From: Ptiloglossa arizonensis
Lineage: Eukaryota; Arthropoda; Insecta; Hymenoptera; Colletidae
NCBI RefSeq assembly: GCF_051014685.1
Contig: NW_027478400.1
Span: 2,131,295-2,195,294, forward strand
Direction: 5' to 3'
DNA: 64,000 nt
Shown here: positions 1-10,900 of the stretch, piece by piece
Layout of the letters: the number at the start of each line of letters is the position of its first letter
Numbering within the stretch: position 1 is the stretch's first letter
Notes under the pieces: model-generated
What the model saw: the letters and a program-made list of their open reading frames with translations, nothing else
What the model was told of the DNA's origin: nothing
Databases searched by the model: none
Made by a program: the position numbers and the translations under genes

Positions 1-30
1 TCTGGTACTCGAAACCAATAACTGGAACGG

Positions 31-122
31 CCTAGGGGAAAAGTACACACACCATTGTAATCGGGCGAGTTTCTACTTTCAGATGCAACAGGAATTTCTC
101 GAGTGCGTCAATCCGTTCGCGA
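31..122. other. Three hexamer palindromes per monomer (CCTAGG, CTCGAG, TCGCGA)
   Basis: CCTAGG lies at 31-36, CTCGAG at 98-103 and TCGCGA at 117-122 of the first monomer. Each recurs with 177-bp spacing in a large share of monomers. Sub-types lose one or another: cctatggg and ccctagtgg lose CCTAGG; ggaaataattgag and ttttcgag lose CTCGAG; ttcgagag loses TCGCGA. They give a natural restriction-ladder signature of the family (AvrII, XhoI and NruI sites). Confidence 0.8.
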
Positions 123-131
123 GATATGGGA
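115..131 (+). other. CENP-B-box-like motif, 8 of 9 core positions
   Basis: The bases gTTCGcgagAtaTGGGa fit the core CENP-B box pattern NTTCG-4N-A-2N-CGGG-N at TTCG, A and the GGG of CGGG. The single mismatch is T for C at the first base of CGGG. The motif recurs at this monomer position through most of the array. The C-type variant ttcgagagatatggg keeps the same eight positions, because its changes fall in the N block. In mammals the CENP-B protein binds such boxes in centromeric satellites. Whether this organism has a CENP-B-like binder is unknown. A one-mismatch hit on either strand of a 177-bp monomer has roughly a 4% chance by my estimate, so it is suggestive and not proof. Confidence 0.5.
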
Positions 132-163
132 GTTTGAATTTAAGGAGTGCTTGAGAAACCATC

Positions 164-171
164 AAAATTTT
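164..171. other. AAAATTTT palindromic A/T tract, once per monomer
   Basis: The 8-bp palindrome AAAATTTT follows the hairpin in most monomers. Variants are aaaatttc with one T lost (frequent in C, for example near 34,846), cacaattttc, ctaaattttc (B) and aaaattgtc. Loss of one T accounts for several of the 176-bp monomers. Phased A/T tracts affect DNA bending and nucleosome placement; a function here is inferred. Confidence 0.6.
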
Positions 172-323
172 CGCAAGTCTGATACTCGAATCCAATAACT
201 ACAAAGGCCTAGGGGAAAAATACACATACCTTTGTAATCGGGCGAGATTCTACTTTCAGATGCAACAGGAATTTTTCGAGCTCGTCAATCCGTTCGCGAG
301 ATATGGGACTTTGAAGTTAAGGA

Positions 324-339
324 ATGGTTGAGAAACCAT
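324..339 (+). other. Perfect 6-bp dyad (hairpin) of the monomer
   Basis: ATGGTT-gaga-AACCAT is a perfect inverted repeat with a 4-nt loop at monomer positions 147-162. It is intact in most monomers that end 'aatggttgagaaaccat'. Common variants break it: 'aatgcttgag' and 'gagtgcttgag' in subfamily A, 'ggttgaggaaccat' in C (which still pairs over most of the stem), and 'gaaacaatc'. The loop and stem include the only in-frame TGA of the open frame. Short dyads are common in centromeric satellites and have been proposed to extrude as cruciforms; any role here is inference. Confidence 0.6.
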
Positions 340-581
340 CAAAATTTTCGCAAGTCTGATACTCGAAACCAAAAACTGGAATGGCCTAGGGAAAAAGTAC
401 GCACACCATTGTAATCGGGCTAGTTTCTACTTTCAGATGCAACAGGAATTTCTCGAGTTCGTCAATGCGTTCGCGAGATATGGGAGTTTGAAGTTAAGGA
501 ATGGCTGAGAAATCATCAAAATTTTCGCAAGTCTGGTACTCGAATCCAATAACTACTATGGCCTAGGGCAAAAATACACAT

Positions 582-596
582 ACCGTTGTAATCGGG
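582..596 (+). other. Second, weaker CENP-B-box-like site in 'tactatgg' monomers
   Basis: In monomers of the tactatggcctagggca sub-type, positions 51-65 read accgttgtaatcggg. This matches the TTCG-4N-A-2N-CGGG pattern at seven of nine fixed positions, with AC instead of TT at the start. Other sub-types have accattg or acctttg here and match six. It is less convincing than the 115-131 site and may be chance. Confidence 0.25.
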
Positions 597-2970
597 CGAG
601 TTTCTGCTTTCAGATGCAATAGGAAATTCTCGAGTTCGTCTATCCGTTCGCGAGATATGGGAGTTTGAAGTTAAGGAATGCTTGAGAAACCATCAAAATT
701 TTCGCAAGTCTGATACTCGAATCCAATAACTACAAAGGCCTAGGGGAAAAATGCACATACCATTGCAATCAGGCGAGTTTCTACTTTCAGATGCAACAGG
801 AATTTTTCAAGCTCGTCAATCCGTTCGCGAGATATGGGACTTTGAAGTTAAGGAATGGTTGAGAAACCAACAAAATTTTCGCAAGTCTGATACTCGAAAC
901 CAATAACTGGAACGGCCTAGGGGAAAAGTACACGCAGCAATTTAATCGGGCGAGTTTCTACTTTCAGATGCAACAGGAATTTCTCGAGTGCGTCAATCCG
1001 TTCGCGAGATATGGGAGTTTGAATTTAAGGAATGCTTGAGAAACCATCAAAATTTTCGCAAGTCTGATACTCGAATCCAATAACTACAAAGGCCTAGGGG
1101 AAAAATACACATACCTTTGTAATCGGGCGAGTTTCTACTTTCAGATGCAACAGGAATTTTTCGAGCTCGTCAATCCGTTCGCGGGATATAGGACTTTGAA
1201 GTTAAGGAATGGTTGAGAAACCATCAAAATTTTCGCAAGTCTGTTACTCGAAACCAATAACTGGAACGTCCTATGGGAAAAGTACACACACCATTGTAAT
1301 CGGGCAAGTTTCTACTTTCAAATGCAACAGGAATTTCTCGAGCTCGTCAAACCGTTCGCGAGATATGGGTCTTTGAATTTAAGGAATGGTTGAGAAACCA
1401 TCAAAATTTTCGCAAGTCTGGTACTCGAAACCAATAACTGGAACGGCCTAGGGGAAAAGTACACACACCATTGTAATCGGGCGAGTTTCTACTTTCAGAT
1501 GCAACAGGAATTTCTCGAGTGCGTCAATCCGTTCGCGAGATATGGGAGTTTGAATTTAAGGAGTGCTTGAGAAACCATCAAAATTTTCGCAAGTCTGATA
1601 CTCGAATCCAATAACTACAAAGGCCTAGGGGAAAAATACACATACCTTTGTAATCGGGCGAGATTCTACTTTCAGATGCAACAGGAATTTTTCGAGCTCG
1701 TCAATCCGTTCGCGAGATATGGGACTTTGAAGTTAAGGAATGGTTGAGAAACCATCAAAATTTTCGCAAGTCTGATACTCGAAACCAATAACTGGAACGA
1801 CCTAGGGGAAAATTACACACACCATTGTAATCGGGCAAGTTTCTACTTTCAAATGCAACAGGAATTTCTCGAGCTCGTCAATCCGTTCGCGAGATATGGG
1901 AGTTTGAAGTTAAGGAATGGCTGAGAAATCATCAAAATTTTCGCAAGTCTGATACTCGAATCCAATAACTACTATGGCCTAGGGCAAAAATACACATACC
2001 GTTGTAATCGGGCGAGTTTCTGCTTTCAGATGCAACAGGAATTTCTCGAACTCGTCAATTCGTTCGCGAGATATGGGAGTTTGAAGTTAAGGAATGGTTG
2101 AGAAACCATCAAAATTTTCGCTGGTCTGATACTCGAAACCAAAAACTGGAATGGCCTAGGGAAAAAGTACGCACACCATTGTAATCGGGCTAGTTTCTAC
2201 TTTCAGATGCAACAGGAATTTCTCGAGTTCGTCAATGCGTTCGCGAGATATGGGAGTTTGAAGTTAAGGAATGGCTGAGAAATCATCAAAATTTTCGCAA
2301 GTCTGGTACTCGAATCCAATAACTACTATGGCCTAGGGCAAAAATACACATACCTTTGTAATCGGGCGAATTTCTGCTTTCAGATGCAATAGGAAATTCT
2401 CGAGTTCGTCAATCCGTTCGCGAGATATGGGAGTTTGAAGTTAAGGAATGCTTGGGAAACAATCAAAATTTTCGCAAGTGTGATACTCCAAACCAATAAC
2501 TACAAAGGCCTAGCGGAAAAATACACATACCGTTGTAATCGGGCGAGTTTCTACTTTCAGATGCAACAGGAATTTCTCGAGTTCGTCTATCCGTTCGCGA
2601 GGTATGGGAGTTTGAAGTTAAGGAATGCTTGAGAAACCATCAAAATTTTCGCAAGTCTGATACTCGAATCCAATAACTACAAAGGCCTAGGGGAAAAATA
2701 CACATACCTTTGTAATCGGGCGAGTTTCTACTTTCAGATGCAACAGGAATTTTTCGAGCTCGTCAATCCGTTCGCGGGATATAGGACTTTGAAATTAAGG
2801 AATGGTTGAGAAACCATCAAAATTTTCGCAAGTCTGATACTCGAAACCAATAACTGGAACGTCCTATGGGAAAAGTACACACACCATTGTAATCGGGCAA
2901 GTTTCTACTTTCAAATGCAACAGGAATTTCTCGAGCTCGTCAATCCGTTCGCGAGATATGGGTCTTTGAA

Positions 2971-5900
2971 TTTAAGGAATGGTTGAGAAACCATCAAAAT
3001 TTTCGCAAGTCTGGTACTCGAAACCAATAACTACAAAGGCCTAGGGGAAAAATACACATACCTTTGTAATCGGGCGAGTTTCTACTTTCAGATGCCACAG
3101 GAATTTCTCGAGTTCGTGAATCCGTTCACGAGATATGGGAGTTTGAAGTTAAGGAATGGTTGAGAAACCATCAAAATTTTCGCAAGTCTGATACTCGAAA
3201 CCAATAACTACAAAGGCCTAGGGGAAAATTACACATACCGTTGTAATCGGGCGAGTTTCTACTTCCACATGCAACAGGAATTTCTCGAGTTCGTCAATCC
3301 GTTCGAGAGATATGGGAGTTTAAAGTTAAGGAATGGTTGAGAAACCATCAAAATTTTCGCAAGTCTGATACTCGAAACCAATAACTGGAACGTCCTATGG
3401 GAAAAGTACACACACCATTGTAATCGGGCAAGTTTCTACTTTCAAATGCAACAGGAGTTTCTCGAGCTCGTCAATCCGTTCGCGAGATATGGGTCTTTGA
3501 ATTTAAGGAATGGTTGAGAAACCATCAAAATTTTCGCAAGTCTGGTACTCGAAACCAATAACTGGAACGGCCTAGGGGAAAAGTACACACACCATTGTAA
3601 TCGGGCGAGTTTCTACTTTCAGATGCAACAGGAATTTCTCGAGTGCGTAAAATCCGTTCGCGAGATATGGGAGTTTGAATTTAAGGAGTGCTTGAGAAAC
3701 CATCAAAATTTTCGCAAGTCTGATACTCGAATCCAATAACTACAAAGGCCTAGGGGAAAAATACACATACCTTTGTAATCGGGCGAGATTCTACTTTCAG
3801 ATGCAACAGGAATTTTTCGAGCTCGTCAATCCGTTCGCGAGATATGGGACTTTGAAGTTAAGGAATGGTTGCGAAACCATCAAAATTTTCGCAAGTCTGA
3901 TACTCGAAACCAATAACTGGAACGACCTAGGGGAAAATTACACACACCATTGTAATCGGGCAAGTTTCTACTTTCAAATGCAACAGGAATTTCTCGAGCT
4001 CGTCAATCCGTTCGCGAGATATGGGAGTTTGAAGTTAAGGAATGGCTGAGAAATCATCAAAATTTTCGCAAGTCTGATACTCGAATCCAATAACTACTAT
4101 GGCCTAGGGCAAAAATACACATACCGTTGTAATCGGGCGAGTTTCTGCTTTCAGATGCAACAGGAATTTCTCGAACTCGTCAATTCGTTCGCGAGATATG
4201 GGAGTGTGAAGTTAAAGAATGGTTGAGAAACCATCAAAATTTTCGCTGGTCTGATACTCGAAACCAAAAACTGGAATGGCCTAGGGAAAAAGTACGCACA
4301 CCATTGTAATCGGGCTAGTTTCTACTTTCAGATGCAACAGGAATTTCTCGAGTTCGTCAATGCGTTCGCGAGATATGGGAGTTTGAAGTTAAGGAATGGC
4401 TAAGAAATCATCAAAATTTTCGCAAGTCTGGTACTCGAATCCAATAACTACTATGGCCTAGGGCAAAAATACACATACCTTTGTAATCGGGCGAATTTCT
4501 GCTTTCAGATGCAATAGGAAATTCTCGAGTTCGTCAATCCGTTCGCGAGATATGGGAGTTTGAAGTTAAGGAATGCTTGGGAAACAATCAAAATTTTCGC
4601 AAGTCTGATACTCCAAACCAATAACTACAAAGGCCTAGCGGAAAAATACACATACCGTTGTAATCGGGCGAGTTTCTACTTTCAGATGCAACAGGAATTT
4701 CTCGAGTTCGTCTATCCGTTCGCGAGGTATGGGAGTTTGAAGTTAAGGAATGCTTGAGAAACCATCAAAATTTTCGCAAGTCTTGTACTCGAAACCAATA
4801 ACTGGAACGTCCTATGGGAAAAGTACACACACCATTGTAATCGGGCAAGTTTCTACTTTCAAATGCAACAGGAATTTCTCGAGCTCGTCAATCCGTTCGC
4901 GAGATATGGGTCTTTGAATTTAAGGAATGGTTGAGAAACCATCAAAATTTTCGCAAGTCTGGTACTCGAAACCAATAACTACAAAGGCCTAGGGGAAAAA
5001 TACACATACCTTTGTAATCGGGCGAGTTTCTACTTTCAGATGCCACAGGAATTTCTCGAGTTCGTGAATCCGTTCACGAGATATGGGAGTTTGAAGTTAA
5101 GGAATGGTTGAGAAACCATCAAAATTTTCGCAAGTCTGATACTCGAAACCAATAACTACAAAGGCCTAGGGGAAAATTACACATACCGTTGTAATCGGGC
5201 GAGTTTCTACTTCCACATGCAACAGGAATTTCTCGAGTTCGTCAATCCGTTCGAGAGATATGGGAGTTTAAAGTTAAGGAATGGTTAAGAAACCATCAAA
5301 ATTTTCGCAAGTCTGGTACTCGAAACCAATAACTGGAACGGCCTAGGGGAAAAGTACACACACCATTGTAATCGGGCGAGTTTCTACTTTCAGATGCAAC
5401 AGGAATTTCTCGAGTGCGTCAATCCGTTCGCGAGATATGGGAGTTTGAATTTAAGGAGTGGTTGAGAAACCATCAAAATTTTCGCAAGTCTGATACTCGA
5501 ATCCAATAACTACAAAGGCCTAGGGGAAAAATACACATACCTTTGTAATCGGGCGAGATTCTACTTTCAGATGCAACAGGAATTTTTCGAGCTCGTCAAT
5601 CCGTTCGCGAGATATGGGACCTTGAAGTTAAGGAATGGTTGAGAAACCATCAAAATTTTCGCAAGTCTGATACTCGAAACCAAAAACTGGAATGGCCTAG
5701 GGAAAAAGTACGCACACCATTGTAATCGGGCTAGTTTCTACTTTCAGATGCAACAGGAATTTCTCGAGTTCGTCAATGCGTTCGCGAGATATGGGAGTTT
5801 GAAGTTAAGGAATGGCTGAGAAATCATCAAAGTTTTCGCAAGTCTGGTACTCGAATCCAATAACTACTATGGCCTAGGGCAAAAATACACATACCGTTGT

Positions 5901-7927
5901 AATCGGGCGAGTTTCTGCTTTCAGATGCAATAGGAAATTCTCGAGTTCGTCTATCCGTTCGCGAGATATGGGAGTTTGAAGTTAAGGAATGCTTGAGAAA
6001 CCATCAAAATTTTCGCAAGTCTGATACTCGAATCCAATAACTACAAAGGCCTAGGGGAAAAATACACATACCATTGCAATCAGGCGAGTTTCTACTTTCA
6101 GATGCAACAGGAATTTCTCGAGTTCGTCAATCCGTTCGCGAGATATGGGACTTTGAAGTTAAGGAATGGTTGAGAAACCAACAAAATTTTCGCAAGTCTG
6201 ATACTCGAAACCAATAACTGGAACGGCCTAGGGGAAAAGTACACGCAGCAATTTAATCGGGCGAGTTTCTACTTTCAGATGCAACAGGAATTTCTCGAGT
6301 GCGTCAATCCGTTCGCGAGATATGGGAGTTTGAATTTAAGGAATGCTTGAGAAACCATCAAAATTTTCGCAAGTCTGATACTCGAATCCAATAACTACAA
6401 AGGCCTAGGGGAAAAATACACATACCTTTGTAATCGGGCGAGATTCTACTTTCAGATGCAACAGGAATTTTTCGAGCTCGTCAATCCGTTCGCGAGATAT
6501 GGGACTTTGAAGTTAAGGAATGGTTGAGAAACCATCAAAATTTTCGCAAGTCTGATACTCGAAACCAATAACTGGAACGACCTAGGGGAAAATTACACAC
6601 ACCATTGTAATCGGGCAAGTTTCTACTTTCAAATGCAACAGGAATTTCTCGAGCTCGTCAATCCGTTCGCGAGATATGGGAGTTTGAAGTTAAGGAATGG
6701 CTGAGAAATCATCAAAATTTTCGCAAGTCTGATACTCGAATCCAATAACTACTATGGCCTAGGGCAAAAATACACATACCGTTGTAATCGGGCGAGTTTC
6801 TGCTTTCAGATGCAACAGGAATTTCTCGAACTCGTCAATTCGTTCGCGAGATATGGGAGTTTGAAGTTAAGGAATGCTTGGGAAACAATCAAAATTTTCG
6901 CAAGTCTGATACTCCAAACCAATAACTACAAAGGCCTAGCGGAAAAATACACATACCGTTGTAATCGGGCGAGTTTCTACTTTCAGATGCAACAGGAATT
7001 TCTCGAGTTCGTCTATCCGTTCGCGAGATATGGGAGTTTGAAGTTAAGGAATGCTTGAGAAACCATCAAAATTTTCGCAAGTCTGATACTCGAATCCAAT
7101 AACTACAAAGGCCTAGGGGAAAAATACACATACCTTTGTAATCGGGCGAGTTTCTACTTTCAGATGCAACAGGAATTTTTCGAGCTCGTCAATCCGTTCG
7201 CGGGATATAGGACTTTGAAGTTAAGGAATGGTTGAGAAACCATCAAAATTTTCGCAAGTCTGATACTCGAAACCAATAACTGGAACGTCCTATGGGAAAA
7301 GTACACACACCATTGTAATCGGGCAAGTTTCTACTTTCAAATGCAACAGGAATTTCTCGAGCTCGTCAATCCGTTCGCGAGATATGGGTCTTTGAATTTA
7401 AGGAATGGTTGAGAAACCATCAAAATTTTCGCAAGTCTGGTACTCGAAACCAATAACTGGAACGGCCTAGGGGAAAAGTACACACACCTTTGTAATCGGG
7501 CAAGTTTCTACTTTCAGAGGCGACAGGAACTTCCCGAGTTCGTCAATCCGTTCGCGAGATATGGGAGTTTGAAGTTAAGGAATGGTTGAGAAACCATCAC
7601 AATTTTGGGAAGTCTGATACTCGAAACCAATAACTACCATTGCCTAGGGGAAAAATGCACATACTTTTGTAATTGGGCGAGTTTCTACTTTCAGATGCAA
7701 TAGGAACTTCTCGAGTTCGCCAATCCGTTCGCGAGTTATCGGAGTTTGAAGTTAAAGAATGGTTGAGAAACCATCAAAATTTTCGCATGTCTGATACTCG
7801 AAACCAATAACTACTATGGCCTAGGGCAAAAATACACATATCGTTGTAATCGGACGTATTTCTGGTTTCAGATGCAACAGGAATTTCTCGAGTTCGTCAA
7901 TCCGTTCGCGAGATATGGGAGTTTGAA
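2971..7927 (+). repeat. Higher-order repeat A, copy 1 (28 monomers)
   Basis: This block recurs immediately downstream at an offset of 4,956-4,957 bp (28 x 177) before ~5,289 and 5,133 bp (29 x 177) after it. It lacks one 'aacgtcctatggg' monomer present in copy 2 at 10,266-10,442; the join falls near 5,289-5,312. It also has a 1-bp insertion in 'gtgcgtaaaatccg' near 3,649 that copy 2 lacks. Order landmarks are 'atgccacagg' with 'ttcacgagatatggg' (~3,100), 'ttccacatgc' (~3,265), 'ggttgcgaaacc' (~3,868) and the gtgcac/tttctggtttcag pair just before 7,927. Confidence 0.85.
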
Positions 7928-10900
7928 GTTAAGGAATGGTTGAGAAACCATCAAAATTTTCGCAAGTCTGGTACTCGAAACCAATAACTACAAAGGCCTA
8001 GGGGAAAAATACACATACCTTTGTAATCGGGCGAGTTTCTACTTTCAGATGCCACAGGAATTTCTCGAGTTCGTGAATCCGTTCACGAGATATGGGAGTT
8101 TGAAGTTAAGGAATGGTTGAGAAACCATCAAAATTTTCGCAAGTCTGATACTCGAAACCAATAACTACAAAGGCCTAGGGGAAAATTACACATACCGTTG
8201 TAATCGGGCGAGTTTCTACTTCCACATGCAACAGGAATTTCTCGAGTTCGTCAATCCGTTCGAGAGATATGGGAGTTTAAAGTTAAGGAATGGTTGAGAA
8301 ACCATCAAAATTTTCGCAAGTCTGATACTCGAAACCAATAACTGGAACGTCCTATGGGAAAAGTACACACACCATTGTAATCGGGCAAGTTTCTACTTTC
8401 AAATGCAACAGGAGTTTCTCGAGCTCGTCAATCCGTTCGCGAGATATGGGTCTTTGAATTTAAGGAATGGTTGAGAAACCATCAAAATTTTCGCAAGTCT
8501 GGTACTCGAAACCAATAACTGGAACGGCCTAGGGGAAAAGTACACACACCATTGTAATCGGGCGAGTTTCTACTTTCAGATGCAACAGGAATTTCTCGAG
8601 TGCGTCAATCCGTTCGCGAGATATGGGAGTTTGAATTTAAGGAGTGCTTGAGAAACCATCAAAATTTTCGCAAGTCTGATACTCGAATCCAATAACTACA
8701 AAGGCCTAGGGGAAAAATACACATACCTTTGTAATCGGGCGAGATTCTACTTTCAGATGCAACAGGAATTTTTCGAGCTCGTCAATCCGTTCGCGAGATA
8801 TGGGACTTTGAAGTTAAGGAATGGTTGCGAAACCATCAAAATTTTCGCAAGTCTGATACTCGAAACCAATAACTGGAACGACCTAGGGGAAAATTACACA
8901 CACCATTGTAATCGGGCAAGTTTCTACTTTCAAATGCAACAGGAATTTCTCGAGCTCGTCAATCCGTTCGCGAGATATGGGAGTTTGAAGTTAAGGAATG
9001 GCTGAGAAATCATCAAAATTTTCGCAAGTCTGATACTCGAATCCAATAACTACTATGGCCTAGGGCAAAAATACACATACCGTTGTAATCGGGCGAGTTT
9101 CTGCTTTCAGATGCAACAGGAATTTCTCGAACTCGTCAATTCGTTCGCGAGATATGGGAGTTTGAAGTTAAGGAATGGTTGAGAAACCATCAAAATTTTC
9201 GCTGGTCTGATACTCGAAACCAAAAACTGGAATGGCCTAGGGAAAAAGTACGCACACCATTGTAATCGGGCTAGTTTCTACTTTCAGATGCAACAGGAAT
9301 TTCTCGAGTTCGTCAATGCGTTCGCGAGATATGGGAGTTTGAAGTTAAGGAATGGCTAAGAAATCATCAAAATTTTCGCAAGTCTGGTACTCGAATCCAA
9401 TAACTACTATGGCCTAGGGCAAAAATACACATACCTTTGTAATCGGGCGAATTTCTGCTTTCAGATGCAATAGGAAATTCTCGAGTTCGTCAATCCGTTC
9501 GCGAGATATGGGAGTTTGAAGTTAAGGAATGCTTGGGAAACAATCAAAATTTTCGCAAGTCTGATACTCCAAACCAATAACTACAAAGGCCTAGCGGAAA
9601 AATACACATACCGTTGTAATCGGGCGAGTTTCTACTTTCAGATGCAACAGGAATTTCTCGAGTTCGTCTATCCGTTCGCGAGGTATGGGAGTTTGAAGTT
9701 AAGGAATGCTTGAGAAACCATCAAAATTTTCGCAAGTCTTGTACTCGAAACCAATAACTGGAACGTCCTATGGGAAAAGTACACACACCATTGTAATCGG
9801 GCAAGTTTCTACTTTCAAATGCAACAGGAATTTCTCGAGCTCGTCAATCCGTTCGCGAGATATGGGTCTTTGAATTTAAGGAATGGTTGAGAAACCATCA
9901 AAATTTTCGCAAGTCTGGTACTCGAAACCAATAACTACAAAGGCCTAGGGGAAAAATACACATACCTTTGTAATCGGGCGAGTTTCTACTTTCAGATGCC
10001 ACAGGAATTTCTCGAGTTCGTGAATCCGTTCACGAGATATGGGAGTTTGAAGTTAAGGAATGGTTGAGAAACCATCAAAATTTTCGCAAGTCTGATACTC
10101 GAAACCAATAACTACAAAGGCCTAGGGGAAAATTACACATACCGTTGTAATCGGGCGAGTTTCTACTTCCACATGCAACAGGAATTTCTCGAGTTCGTCA
10201 ATCCGTTCGAGAGATATGGGAGTTTAAAGTTAAGGAATGGTTAAGAAACCATCAAAATTTTCGCAAGTCTGATACTCGAAACCAATAACTGGAACGTCCT
10301 ATGGGAAAAGTACACACACCATTGTAATCGGGCAAGTTTCTACTTTCAAATGCAACAGGAGTTTCTCGAGCTCGTCAATCCGTTCGCGAGATATGGGTCT
10401 TTGAATTTAAGGAATGGTTGAGAAACCATCAAAATTTTCGCAAGTCTGGTACTCGAAACCAATAACTGGAACGGCCTAGGGGAAAAGTACACACACCATT
10501 GTAATCGGGCGAGTTTCTACTTTCAGATGCAACAGGAATTTCTCGAGTGCGTCAATCCGTTCGCGAGATATGGGAGTTTGAATTTAAGGAGTGCTTGAGA
10601 AACCATCAAAATTTTCGCAAGTCTGATACTCGAATCCAATAACTACAAAGGCCTAGGGGAAAAATACACATACCTTTGTAATCGGGCGAGATTCTACTTT
10701 CAGATGCAACAGGAATTTTTCGAGCTCGTCAATCCGTTCGCGAGATATGGGACTTTGAAGTTAAGGAATGGTTGAGAAACCATCAAAATTTTCGCAAGTC
10801 TGATACTCGAAACCAAAAACTGGAATGGCCTAGGGAAAAAGTACGCACACCATTGTAATCGGGCTAGTTTCTACTTTCAGATGCAACAGGAATTTCTCGA

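Larger units (their letters stand above)
1..177 (+). repeat. Reference satellite monomer
   Basis: This monomer is used as the coordinate frame (position 1 = the t of tctggtactc). Landmarks in order: tactcgaaaccaataac (6-22); a variable block at 23-60 that defines sub-types; CCTAGG at 31-36; tcgggcgagtttctac (61-75); cagatgcaacagg (80-92); CTCGAG at 98-103; ccgttcgcgagatatggg (113-130); a diverging stretch at 131-150; gagaaaccatc (153-163); AAAATTTT at 164-171; and cgcaag to the end. By my count it has 78 G+C of 177 (44%) and 10 CpG. The AAAATTTT tract, once per 177 bp, would favour regular nucleosome phasing; that is inference from known A-tract behaviour. Confidence 0.95.
1..2970 (+). repeat. 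A-type monomers before the 28-monomer unit (about 16.8 monomers)
   Basis: Monomers at 1-~1,200 follow the same order as those at ~5,311-6,510 (offset 5,310 = 30 monomers), including the diagnostic 'acgcagcaatttaatc' monomer at ~886. Monomers at ~1,417-2,970 follow the order seen at ~3,541-4,957, with one extra monomer at ~2,656. This stretch is therefore an older or partial version of the higher-order unit that follows. Confidence 0.7.

Noticed and set aside
31..36. Restriction-modification or recombination site meaning for the CCTAGG, CTCGAG and TCGCGA palindromes
   Set aside because: They are simply part of the monomer and vary between sub-types; nothing suggests they are recognised in the host.
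51..65. A second functional CENP-B box at monomer 51-65
   Set aside because: It matches six or seven of nine positions depending on sub-type, and lacks the initial TT in the forms I checked. The 115-131 site is the better candidate.
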